From: Candidatus Chloroploca asiatica
Lineage (GTDB): Bacteria; Chloroflexota; Chloroflexia; Chloroflexales; Chloroflexaceae
Reading direction: 5' to 3'
NCBI RefSeq assembly: GCF_002532075.1
Contig: NZ_LYXE01000157.1
Location: forward strand, 102,126 to 166,125
Length of the DNA stretch: 64,000 nucleotides
The position numbers and the translations under genes are program-made. Below the pieces are notes generated by a model. The model saw only the letters and a list, made by a program, of their open reading frames with translations, was not told the origin of the DNA and ran no database searches. This document shows positions 44,847 to 52,858 of the stretch, in pieces (position 1 is the first letter of the stretch; each line of letters starts with the position of its first letter).

Positions 44847-44945
44847 CATCGTGGGGCCGAAGCACGCGCCACCCTAGGCGCGTGGGGCAAACGCAGCGCA
44901 TGGGGCGCGTGCTTCGGCCTTACGACAGCGGAGCACGGGCAGCGG
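44847..44945. repeat. Direct repeat unit A2 (99 bp)
   Basis: Second copy of the 44687-44785 unit, keeping the same 16-bp hairpin arms. The 60 bp between the units is itself made of short GGGCAGC/ACGGGCAGCACAGT repeats. No convincing gene covers it; the frames through it translate only the repeats. Confidence 0.8.
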
Positions 44946-45226
44946 AGCACGGGCAGCGGGGCATCGTTCGGGCACAGGCATCGGGCATTGCGGTGCCCCG
45001 ATTTTAGGCGTGCGCATTTGTGAACCCTCATTGAGGTAGGCTGGGATCAGAACGATCAACCAGCCGAGCCATAGCAATGAGGACAATCATGCCTAGCAAG
45101 CTCACATCAACCACATGCGCACCGACTCGGAACAATACATGCAAGCACGCTTCTGATCCGGGATCTGGCCTAGGAGGTAACGGCAGAACTAAAACGCCGT
45201 ATGCTTGCTCTTTACAGGACAACAAT
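44946..45226. other. Intergenic stretch with no recognised gene
   Basis: About 280 bp between the repeats and the etfA terminator. The composition is less GC-rich than the repeat patch. Short frames exist, but none has a family match, a ribosome-binding site or a plausible length. Confidence 0.5.
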
Positions 45227-45253
45227 AAACAGGCCAGCAATGCTGGCCTGTTT
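45227..45253. terminator. Terminator of etfBA
   Basis: AAACAGGCCAGC-AAT-GCTGGCCTGTTT perfect 12-bp arms, located 18 bp past the minus-strand etfA stop (45271). The T-run on the minus strand follows the stem. Confidence 0.75.
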
Positions 45254-45270
45254 GTGTTTGCACATAGGCA

Positions 45271-46248
45271 CTAACGCCCGAGGCGTTGGCGCAACTCGGC
45301 AGTGAGGAGGGGCAAGACCTCATTGACATCGCCGACGAGGCCAAAGGTCGCCACGCGGAACATTGGTGCTTCGGGGTCTTTGTTGATAGCGACGATATTG
45401 CGGCTGGTGCGCATTCCCGCAAGATGTTGGATCGCACCCGAGACGCCAGCGGCGACATAGAGCTTGGGGCTGACTGTCTTGCCTGTCTGCCCGACCTGGT
45501 GCTCGTAGGGTACCCAACCGGCGTCAACGATGGCACGCGAAGCGCCATACGCCCCACCGAGCGCCTCGGCAAGAGGTGGAATCAGCTTGTAGTAATTGTC
45601 CTTATCGCTGAGGCCACGGCCACCGCTGACAATGATTGCCGCATCGGTTAGGTTGACGGCACCAGTCTTCGGGGCCACATTGTTGACCTGAGTACGCATC
45701 GTTGTAGCAGGCAACGGGAGGCTTGTGACCGTACCGCCACTTGCGCCACCTGCTGCCTCGGCAAAACTCTGCTTGCGCACGAGCGCTACGACCGGACGCC
45801 CGGCGGCAAAGCTATAGGTATTGATGACATTGCCACCGTGTGACGGACGCACTGCGCTGACGGCCCCACCGTCAACCTTCAAATCGGTCACATCAACGGC
45901 CAACCCGGCATCGAGATCGGCGGCCAGCGCTGCGCCGAAATCGCGCATCTGGAAACTGGCGCTCGCCAGCATCAAGGCTGGCTGAGCAGCCCCGACAGCG
46001 GCGATGGCGGCGGCGACGTGACCATCCGTTGTATAGGTCGCCAGTGATGCATCACTCACCGTATAGACCGTTGCTGCACCGAGGGCCACGGCCTGATTTG
46101 CCAGACCCGCCACATCGCCACCGACCACCAGGGCATTGAGCGGCCCGCCGAGGCTTGCCGCCAGTTCCTGACCCTTGCCCATCAACTCACGCGAGACAGC
46201 GGCGACATCACCGCCGACCTGCTCAATATAGACGAGAACACCCGCCAT
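45271..46248 (-). CDS. etfA: Electron transfer flavoprotein alpha subunit
   Basis: 325 residues from the ATG at 46248, with AGGAG 7 nt upstream. The N-terminal domain has the ETF-alpha/beta fold (VLVYIEQVGGDV). The C-terminal FAD-binding domain carries GGRGLSDKDNYYKLIPPLAEALGGAYGASRAIVD and AGVSGAIQHLAGMRTSRNIVAINKDPEAPMF, with the VGDVNEVLPLL end. It transfers electrons from acyl-CoA dehydrogenases to ETF:quinone oxidoreductase. Second gene after etfB, 13 bp apart. Confidence 0.96.
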   Translation of the reverse strand: MAGVLVYIEQVGGDVAAVSRELMGKGQELAASLGGPLNALVVGGDVAGLANQAVALGAATVYTVSDASLATYTTDGHVAAAIAAVGAAQPALMLASASFQMRDFGAALAADLDAGLAVDVTDLKVDGGAVSAVRPSHGGNVINTYSFAAGRPVVALVRKQSFAEAAGGASGGTVTSLPLPATTMRTQVNNVAPKTGAVNLTDAAIIVSGGRGLSDKDNYYKLIPPLAEALGGAYGASRAIVDAGWVPYEHQVGQTGKTVSPKLYVAAGVSGAIQHLAGMRTSRNIVAINKDPEAPMFRVATFGLVGDVNEVLPLLTAELRQRLGR

Positions 46249-46261
46249 TGGGAAGCTCCTT

Positions 46262-47038
46262 CTAGATGATCTGATTCTCGAGCAACTTATCGACCAGCTT
46301 GCGAACCTTTGCTGCGGCATCAGGGCCATCAATGATCTCACCCGAAGGCCGTGGAGGCGGTGGAACGCGGCTCGAAATCGTAGCTGCTGCGCTCAACCCA
46401 CTCACCCCGAGGTCAGCAGCCGTCCAGACCGGAGGCTGGATCTTCGCCACCTTCTTGATCTTCAACAACGACGGATACCGTGGGCTATTAATATCTTTGA
46501 TCACACTGACGACCGCCGGTAGACTTGCCGTCACCGTCTCGATCACCGTCTCGAGATGGCGTTCAGCGGTCACCTTCTTGCCAGCGGGGTCAACTTCGAG
46601 CACCTTGCCCACATAGGTCAACTGCGCCCATCCCAGGGCACGCGCTAGTGCCGGCGCAAAAGCGCCACTCTCATCATCGGTACTATTGCGGCCACAGAAG
46701 ACCAGGTCAACATCACCCAGTTTCTTGATGGCAGCGGCAACAACCTTGGCGGCAGCGAGCGTGTCAAGGTTGGCAAACGACGCATCTTTGAGCAGCAGCG
46801 AATCGGTTGCCCCCATGGCCAATGCACGTCGCATCTGCTCAACCCACTCATCGATCCCCATCGAGAGCACCGTCAACTTGCCACCGTGCTTCTCATTCCA
46901 GGCCAGCCCCTCCTCGATGGCGTACTCGTCGAAGAGATTGATAATTTTCTCGATCCCATCGGCGTTAATGCTGAGGTCAGAATTGATCTTGACCGAGTTA
47001 TCGCGTGGTACCTGCTTCATACACACGACAATGTGCAT
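46262..47038 (-). CDS. etfB: Electron transfer flavoprotein beta subunit
   Basis: 258 residues from the ATG at 47038 with AGGAG 6 nt upstream; a 10-residue extension is unlike the family. Typical motifs: MHIVVCMKQVPRD, INLFDEYAIEEGLAW, LLKDASFANLDTLAAAKVVAAA, FCGRNSTDDESGAFAP and the LPAVVSVIKDINSPRYPSL signature. Partner of etfA for acyl-CoA oxidation. Confidence 0.96.
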   Translation of the reverse strand: MHIVVCMKQVPRDNSVKINSDLSINADGIEKIINLFDEYAIEEGLAWNEKHGGKLTVLSMGIDEWVEQMRRALAMGATDSLLLKDASFANLDTLAAAKVVAAAIKKLGDVDLVFCGRNSTDDESGAFAPALARALGWAQLTYVGKVLEVDPAGKKVTAERHLETVIETVTASLPAVVSVIKDINSPRYPSLLKIKKVAKIQPPVWTAADLGVSGLSAAATISSRVPPPPRPSGEIIDGPDAAAKVRKLVDKLLENQII

Positions 47039-47176
47039 ACCTAACTCCTTGCATGTCCTAGCGCACAATGTGCGCTGCTATGACTGTTCCCTAACGGGGT
47101 TGATTGTACCACTTTTTAGCCTATCAGTCAGACGCTTTTAGGCAAGCGAGATGCATCATTTCTCGGTTGCCTGACG

Positions 47177-47182
47177 TATAAT
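47177..47182 (+). promoter_or_regulatory. -10 of the FHA gene
   Basis: TATAAT about 100 bp before the start. No clear -35. Transcription from here would place the 47209-47267 palindrome inside the leader. Confidence 0.5.
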
Positions 47183-47208
47183 ATTCGTGGGAGATACGTC
47201 TTCAGAAG

Positions 47209-47267
47209 CGTTCATCTGCTGGCACGAGAGGCCAGCGGCGCTGGCCTCTCGTGCCAGCAAATGAACG
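47209..47267 (+). repeat. 59-bp palindrome in the 5' leader of the FHA gene
   Basis: 28-bp arms with one mismatch and apex GGCCAGC-GGC-GCTGGCC. The etfB gene runs away on the other strand, so no gene ends here. The hairpin ends one base before GGAAGG, the Shine-Dalgarno of the next gene. Confidence 0.7.
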
Positions 47268-47280
47268 GAAGGTACAACCA

Positions 47281-48111
47281 ATGCCATTTTGTCCTCAATG
47301 CGGGGCACAGAACCCTGCTTCAGCACGTTTTTGCGACCAATGTGGTGCCCAGATGATTCCGTTGCCCGCCCAGACATTGCCACCGGCACCGTCGCCAGCC
47401 CCACCGCCAGCGCGCCCGGTGCCTCCGGTCGTACCGGCGAGCCCTGGAGTGCAAGGGGGCGTTGCGGTTGCCTCACCGGGGCCGAGTGTCTGTCCGCAGT
47501 GTGGCACATCGGTGATTCCGGGCGAGGCGTTCTGCGATAACTGTGGAGCGGCCCTGCTTGGCCCGATGCGCCCGAGTGCGCCTGCGGCAGTCCCAGTGCT
47601 CCCTTTTGGTGGCGTCCCAGCACAGCCAACCTACCCTCCACCCCAACCAGTCACCCCGGCTGCACAACCGCGTCCGGTGCCCCAGGCTCCACCACCGCCG
47701 CCACCACCGCCAGTGCGCCCGGCCCCACCGGTCGTTCCTGCTTCACCGCCGCCAGTGCGCCCGGCCCCGCCGCCGCCACGCGCCATGCTTGCCCCGGCGG
47801 TCTTGATCATGCGGGCAAACAACGCCCGGCTCTCGCTGCCCCCTGCGACTGAAGCACTTCTTGGGCGAGCCGACCCGGTCAGCAACTTCTTCCCCGATCT
47901 CGATCTGACCCCCTACGGTGCGGTCGAGCATGGTGTTGGTCGGCGTCATGCGCGCATCTTTGTGCATGGCGGCCAGATCTATCTCGAAGACCTCGACAGC
48001 ACCAACGGCACCTTTCGCAACAACGCTCGGCTTACCCCTCGCCAGCCGGTGCCGCTCATCAACGGTGACGAATTGCGCCTGGGACGGCTCGTGATCACCA
48101 TTCAGTTGTAG
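47281..48111 (+). CDS. Zinc-ribbon and FHA-domain protein
   Basis: 276 residues. Two zinc ribbons open the protein (CPQCGAQNPASARFCDQCG at residues 4-22, then CPQCGTSVIPGEAFCDNCG), joined by Pro/Ala-rich linkers. The C-terminal FHA domain (about 185-275) has the SRRH-like GVGRRHARI and STNGTFRNN signatures for phosphothreonine binding. There is no membrane helix, so it is cytosolic. Such proteins relay Ser/Thr-kinase signals; the PP2C phosphatase in this window is one possible counterpart but is not adjacent. The palindrome at 47209 lies in its leader. Confidence 0.9.
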   Translation: MPFCPQCGAQNPASARFCDQCGAQMIPLPAQTLPPAPSPAPPPARPVPPVVPASPGVQGGVAVASPGPSVCPQCGTSVIPGEAFCDNCGAALLGPMRPSAPAAVPVLPFGGVPAQPTYPPPQPVTPAAQPRPVPQAPPPPPPPPVRPAPPVVPASPPPVRPAPPPPRAMLAPAVLIMRANNARLSLPPATEALLGRADPVSNFFPDLDLTPYGAVEHGVGRRHARIFVHGGQIYLEDLDSTNGTFRNNARLTPRQPVPLINGDELRLGRLVITIQL

Positions 48112-48124
48112 GGGAATGGGAAGA

Positions 48125-48163
48125 GTTCTTCTGACGCACGCTGGCAGCGTGCGTCAGAAGAAC
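48125..48163. terminator. Terminator of the FHA gene
   Basis: GTTCTTCTGACGCACGCTG and its complement, 19-bp arms around a single G, 14 bp past the FHA stop. Confidence 0.7.
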
Positions 48164-48707
48164 GCCGGGTTTTTAGGCCGGTAGCCCTGAAGTCACGGCC
48201 GATTCATTAAAATTCGCAGCAATTTGCGGGTTCCATTTCTGCATACGTGTGTTATACTGGGCACCAACAGATGCAAAAAGGGGTACATTTTGCGCTTTTG
48301 CATACAGCCAAGGAATGATTTTCCAATGCTTGTAGCATACCCATAGGCAGTCTGATTCGTGTTAGCTTGTTGTTGTATGCATGGCGTCTGATTTCAAAGT
48401 TGAGCAGATGTAGCCTGCAGTGGTTACTCCTTCTCTTCCACCTAAATTACCCTAATCGTCTGATTTCATAAGCTCCTGCACCTGCCAGTTATTGATTGGT
48501 AGTGTTCAGTGTTGTCTCTTTCCTCGCGTGTCTTTCCCTTGATTGTGGCAAAGTGCGTATGTTGCAATGCTGATCGCAGGACAGCAGGTCGGGCTTTGCT
48601 GTGGGCTTCATCTTGATCTTCACCATTGCTCGTACAAGCGCAGGTTCATAGACTATGACGGTGGTAACGAGAGAAGACACCTTAATTGTAAGGAGGAACA
48701 CACGCTG
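48164..48707. other. Long gene-free leader or intergenic region before the peptide ABC operon
   Basis: About 540 bp without a convincing gene. It holds TATACT (48253-48258) and three direct repeats of GTCTGATT at 48350, 48386 and 48458 (36 and 72 bp apart). The two later copies extend to CGTCTGATTTCA, at 48385-48396 and 48457-48468. AGGAGG at 48692-48697 is the Shine-Dalgarno of the next gene. The AT-richer composition suggests regulatory DNA. I see no coding frame. Confidence 0.5.
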
Positions 48708-50417
48708 ATGAAGGAAGATACCACTCCGCGCATTCACCCGGGGATCGAACAGGCTCAAGCGCAGTTACAACAGGGCCGCATCAGTCGGCGTGATTTTTTG
48801 CGTGTAGCAACGCTGCTCGGCGCATCACTTCCGTTTGCGTCAGTGCTGGCTGCCTGTGGAGGCGGCACGACCACAACTGCTCCCCCTCCAGTTGAGCCTG
48901 TGGCTCCTGCGGAGCCGACCCCTGGCGCAATCAAGCGTGGCGGTGTACTACGGGTTGGCATTGCTGTGCAGGCGGTTGATCATCCGGCACGGTTCTCGTG
49001 GACTGAGAGCGCCAATGCGTTTCGTCATGTCTTTGAGTATCTGACTGAGACCGATGAGAATAATATTACGCACCCGTTGTTGCTGGAGAGTTGGGAAGCA
49101 AGCGATGATCTGACGGTCTGGACCCTCAAGTTGCGTCAGGGGATCAAGTGGACGAATGGTGATGAACTGGTCGCCGACCATGTTCGCTATAACTTTGGTG
49201 AGTGGCTCAACCCAGATGTTGGTTCATCGATCCTTGGTCTATGGGAAGGTTTCCTGACGATCGACGGGGTCGAGGTGATTGATGATTATACGATCCGCCT
49301 CAATCTGAACGCGCCGAAACTGGATGTGCCCGAAAACCTCTACCACTATCCAGCCGTGATCATGCACCCCAGTTTCAATGGTGACGTCAAGACTGGTACC
49401 AACCCGAGCACTGGTCCGTATACGCTCACCGAGTATGTTGTTGACGAGCGGGCCAAATTTACCCGTCGTGACGACTACTGGCAGTTAGGGGATGATGGTG
49501 ACCCGTTGCCCTACCTGGACGCGGTGGAATTCATCGATCTTGGCACCGACCGCACCTCGTATGTGGCGGCAATGCAGACTGGGGCCATCCACACGATGTA
49601 CGAGCCCAATGTCGAGAACTACCTCTCGTTGCGTGATGATCCCAATATTGTCGTCTACAGCATTGACACCTCGCAGGCCCGCGTGCTGCGTATGCGGGTT
49701 GATCAAGAGCCGTGGAATGACAATCGGGTACGCACTGCCCTCAAGATGTGTCAGGATCGCGAACAGATCCTCAGCGTCGCCTACAACAACGAGGGTCTGA
49801 TTGGTCACGATGTTCACGTCTCACCGGTTCAGCCGGAATTTGCCCCGATGGACGACCCTGTCTATGATCCTGAAGGAGCCAAAGCACTGCTCACCGAGGC
49901 CGGCTTCCCCGATGGGCTCAGTTTCAATCTTTCGGTTGGCACGGGGTGGGCCGATGTGGTTGCGTATGCCGAGACGCTTCAGCAGGATGCGCAGCCTGGG
50001 GGCTTCAATATTACCCTCGACACGATGCCCAACAATGCCTACTGGGATATCTGGACCGAAACGACGGTTGGCATTACCCCGTGGACGCATCGCCCCCTGG
50101 CGGTGATGCTCTTGCCGCTGGCCTATATTGCCGATGAGGCGGGCAGTCCCGTGCCGTGGAATGAGACGCGCTGGGTTGATGAAGAGTTTTCGACGTTGCT
50201 GCGCCAAGCCCAGGGCACGCTCGATATCGAAGCCCGACGGGCGATCATGGCTGACCTGCAGCGTATCCAGAACGAGCGTGGCCCGGTAGCGATCGCGGTC
50301 TGGCAGCGTGTCTGGGAAGTCTTTAACCCGGCCTTCCAGGGCGTGGTCGCCCATCCCACCCTGCACAATCAGTGGTTGCGGGTCTGGTACGATCCCGACC
50401 TTGACCCAAGGGCATAA
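48708..50417 (+). CDS. Peptide ABC transporter substrate-binding lipoprotein (Tat-exported)
   Basis: 569 residues. The signal has a twin-arginine motif SRRDFLR (26-32) and a lipobox LAAC with Cys at 50, so it is a Tat-exported lipoprotein. The DppA/OppA-type SBP_bac_5 fold follows (VLRVGIAVQAV onward, LAYWEASDD, IKWTNGDELVADHVRYNFG, GPYTLTEYV, DPEGAKALLTEAGFPDG). Upstream codons are not used because only this ATG has a family-like start. It begins the complete transporter: two permeases and a double ATPase follow on the same strand. Confidence 0.94.
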   Translation: MKEDTTPRIHPGIEQAQAQLQQGRISRRDFLRVATLLGASLPFASVLAACGGGTTTTAPPPVEPVAPAEPTPGAIKRGGVLRVGIAVQAVDHPARFSWTESANAFRHVFEYLTETDENNITHPLLLESWEASDDLTVWTLKLRQGIKWTNGDELVADHVRYNFGEWLNPDVGSSILGLWEGFLTIDGVEVIDDYTIRLNLNAPKLDVPENLYHYPAVIMHPSFNGDVKTGTNPSTGPYTLTEYVVDERAKFTRRDDYWQLGDDGDPLPYLDAVEFIDLGTDRTSYVAAMQTGAIHTMYEPNVENYLSLRDDPNIVVYSIDTSQARVLRMRVDQEPWNDNRVRTALKMCQDREQILSVAYNNEGLIGHDVHVSPVQPEFAPMDDPVYDPEGAKALLTEAGFPDGLSFNLSVGTGWADVVAYAETLQQDAQPGGFNITLDTMPNNAYWDIWTETTVGITPWTHRPLAVMLLPLAYIADEAGSPVPWNETRWVDEEFSTLLRQAQGTLDIEARRAIMADLQRIQNERGPVAIAVWQRVWEVFNPAFQGVVAHPTLHNQWLRVWYDPDLDPRA

Positions 50418-50441
50418 GCTCTGGAGCCGCCAACCCCAACC

Positions 50442-50478
50442 CTAACGCATACGGTGCCATAGGCACCGTATGCGTTAG
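50442..50478 (+). repeat. Intercistronic palindrome in the peptide ABC operon
   Basis: 17-bp perfect arms CTAACGCATACGGTGCC with an ATA loop, between the binding-protein gene and the first permease. It ends 13 bp before the permease start and could set differential expression by blocking or stabilising transcripts. Confidence 0.65.
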
Positions 50479-50491
50479 AAGAGGATCTTTT

Positions 50492-51814
50492 ATGCTCAAA
50501 CTCCTCTTACGCCGCTTTCTCTTCTTGATCGTCACGCTCTTTGCCGTATCCGTGACCGTCTTTGCGATCTCAGAACTGGCACCAGGGGATATGGCAACGA
50601 ATGTGTTGGGTAATACGATTACCCCGGATCAGCGGGCGTCGTTTAATGCCCAGAACGGGCTCGATCAACCGGCCCTGACCCGCTATCGGCGCTGGATGCT
50701 AGGCAGTGACCGTGAAGCGGCACGGCTAATTGGAGCCCCGGTCGATCGGTTTTACGATGCTGAAAATAACCAGACCGGCTGGTGGGTGGGTGGTTCCGAG
50801 GGGACGATTTATCGTCATCGCTCAGAGGATGGTGAAACGATTTTACAGCTTGAACGGGACACGTTGCCCGATGGCAAGCTTGGCCCATCACGCATTGTCA
50901 CCCTCGGCGATGAGATCTGGGTGACGAATGACGAAGGCGAAGAGATCTTCTGGGGCGTCAATGAAGATGGCCGTGCGGCGATGTGGATCCGTGGCTTGAA
51001 CCAGAGTGAGGAACGCTTAACCCGGGCCGGCTGGATTAGCACGGCTGGTGCCCCAAGCGCGTATATTCCGCTCCAGAAGGGGCTTTTACGGGGCGATCCC
51101 GGTATTTCGCTCATTACGCGTCAACCTGTGATTGATACGCTCGTGCCGCGCCTGCTCAATACACTCTTTCTTGCCGGCATTGCGTTTGTGATCATCATGC
51201 CCCTAGCGCTCTTCCTCGGGGTCATTGCTGGTCTGTACGAAGGCCGCCCCCTTGACCGTATCTTGTCGGTTGGTGGCCTGATTGCGACGGCAACCCCAGA
51301 ATTTGCCAGCGGCGTTTTTCTCATCGTCATCTTTGCCGTCTGGCTTGGCTGGTTCCCTGGTGCCGTTGTTATTCCACCAGGAACCTCGATTTTCGAGCAA
51401 CCCCAGATGCTGATTTTGCCCATTATGACCTTGATGCTGGTGGAACTGGGTTATGTGTTGCGCGTCACCCGGGCCAGTATGAGTGAAGTCTTGCGCACAA
51501 ACTATATTCGTACCGCTGTGCTCAAGGGCTTGCCTTACTGGCAAGTCATCTGGCGCCACGCACTGCGCAATGCGTTGCTGGCCCCGATTACGGTGATTAT
51601 GCTGCATATCAACTGGCTGATCGGGGGCATTGTGGTGGTCGAAACCCTCTTTGGTTTTCCCGGATTGGGTAGTTATGTGCTCGCCTCGGCCCTCAACAAT
51701 GACGTCTTTGCCCTCCAGGCTGCAACGATGATCTTGGTCGTGATTGCGGTCGTCTCGCAACTACTGGCCGATCTGATTTATGTCTATTTGAATCCGCGTA
51801 TTCGTTATACATGA
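50492..51814 (+). CDS. Peptide ABC permease (OppB/DppB type) with a large extracytoplasmic insertion
   Basis: 440 residues against about 310-340 for the family. The N-terminal helix (FLFLIVTLFAVSVTVFAISELAPGD) and the core with PLALFLGVIAGLYEGRPLDRI, the EAA-like LRTNYIRTAVLKGLPYWQVIWRHALRNAL and GLGSYVLASALNNDVFALQ end are standard. An extra segment of roughly 110-130 residues near 45-180 (with WWVGGSEGTIYRH) replaces the short periplasmic loop. AGAGGA precedes the ATG. It is the first permease of the operon. Confidence 0.9.
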   Translation: MLKLLLRRFLFLIVTLFAVSVTVFAISELAPGDMATNVLGNTITPDQRASFNAQNGLDQPALTRYRRWMLGSDREAARLIGAPVDRFYDAENNQTGWWVGGSEGTIYRHRSEDGETILQLERDTLPDGKLGPSRIVTLGDEIWVTNDEGEEIFWGVNEDGRAAMWIRGLNQSEERLTRAGWISTAGAPSAYIPLQKGLLRGDPGISLITRQPVIDTLVPRLLNTLFLAGIAFVIIMPLALFLGVIAGLYEGRPLDRILSVGGLIATATPEFASGVFLIVIFAVWLGWFPGAVVIPPGTSIFEQPQMLILPIMTLMLVELGYVLRVTRASMSEVLRTNYIRTAVLKGLPYWQVIWRHALRNALLAPITVIMLHINWLIGGIVVVETLFGFPGLGSYVLASALNNDVFALQAATMILVVIAVVSQLLADLIYVYLNPRIRYT

Positions 51815-51826
51815 GCGAACTTGCCT

Positions 51827-52816
51827 ATGGCTACTGCAGAACAGACCGCTGGTGACCAGTTGCCCAGCCCTCCAGCGACGAGCACGTCGCGCTGGCAGCG
51901 CCTTGGGGCGCAACTCGGTCTCTTTCGCCGCTCACGCATTGCTCTGGTTGGCCTCTGTCTGGTTGGCTTCTGGGTAGTGGTTGCCCTGTTTGCCGATAAT
52001 TGCCTCGTTACACCGGCATGTTATGCGGGTATTGTGCGTGGCGATGACATTACGACCTGGGCAACTTCGGACGAGTATCGCTCGTGGCTTTCGCGCTATT
52101 CACCGGTTGAGCAGTTTCGTGGACGTACCCGTGAAGGCCCTTCATGGGATCACTGGCTCGGCACCGATACCCGTGGGCGTGATATCTGGGCGCGTCTGGC
52201 CCACGGGTCACGGCTGATCCTAACCCTGGCCCCCATCTCGGTGATGGTCGCCTTGCTGGTTGGTGGCACGCTTGGCTTGCTCGCGGGCTATTATGGCGGC
52301 ATGGTTGATGAGGTGACGATGCGCATTCTTGATGCGATCATCGCCTTTCCGCAGATCTTGCTCTACCTCGTCATTATTGCCTCATTTGGAGCGTCGGCAA
52401 CCAATGTCTTGATCGCCATCACGATTGCCGGGGCACCAGGCATTGCCCGTCTGGTGCGTGGCCTCACCCTCGATATCAAGACCCGCGATTATGTGGCTGC
52501 CGCCCAGACCCAGGGCGAACGCTCATGGTACATCATGGTCTTTGAGATCCTGCCCAATGCCCGTGGCCCGATCATTATTGACTCGATGCTTCGCGTAGGC
52601 TATGCCGTCTTTTCAATTGGAACGCTCGGCTTTCTTGGCCTCGGCTTGCCCCCGCCTTCGCCCGATTGGGGCAGTATCGTCCAGGCTGGACGTTCTTCAA
52701 TCCAGGCCGGACGCCCCTGGGAAGCACTCTGGGGTTCGCTGGCGATTGCGATGGTGGTCGTCGGGCTGAATCTGATTGCCGATGGCATGTCCGAGGAAAC
52801 GCGGCGCTATCGCTAA
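51827..52816 (+). CDS. Peptide ABC permease (OppC/DppC type)
   Basis: 329 residues. Six helices; SRIALVGLCLVGFWVVVALFAD, then a loop with HWLGTDTRGRDIWARLAHGSRL typical of OppC, and the EAA motif in RDYVAAAQTQGERSWYIMVFEILPNARGP. A longer loop with CLVTPACYAGIV lies after the first helix. Start ATG at 51827 or TTG at 51821. Follows the OppB-type permease by 12 bp. Confidence 0.9.
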   Translation: MATAEQTAGDQLPSPPATSTSRWQRLGAQLGLFRRSRIALVGLCLVGFWVVVALFADNCLVTPACYAGIVRGDDITTWATSDEYRSWLSRYSPVEQFRGRTREGPSWDHWLGTDTRGRDIWARLAHGSRLILTLAPISVMVALLVGGTLGLLAGYYGGMVDEVTMRILDAIIAFPQILLYLVIIASFGASATNVLIAITIAGAPGIARLVRGLTLDIKTRDYVAAAQTQGERSWYIMVFEILPNARGPIIIDSMLRVGYAVFSIGTLGFLGLGLPPPSPDWGSIVQAGRSSIQAGRPWEALWGSLAIAMVVVGLNLIADGMSEETRRYR

Positions 52817-52858
52817 GGGCTTGCGATCAATGTCCGTGTCGAAGAGAGAGGAATAGCT

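Noticed and set aside
44471..44945. CRISPR array from the repeated units in this patch
   Set aside because: Units are either 11-bp tandem without spacers or two 99-bp copies only; there are no regular spacers and no cas genes.
44686..45086. Three overlapping minus frames of 70-105 residues, rich in repeated CAAFAP-like motifs
   Set aside because: They are translations of the 99-bp repeats and GC-rich spacer; no family match or ribosome-binding site, and the frames shift between repeat copies.
48543..48707. 55-residue N-terminal extension of the peptide-binding protein
   Set aside because: It contains Cys/His-rich non-signal sequence; the Tat signal and Shine-Dalgarno point to the ATG at 48708.
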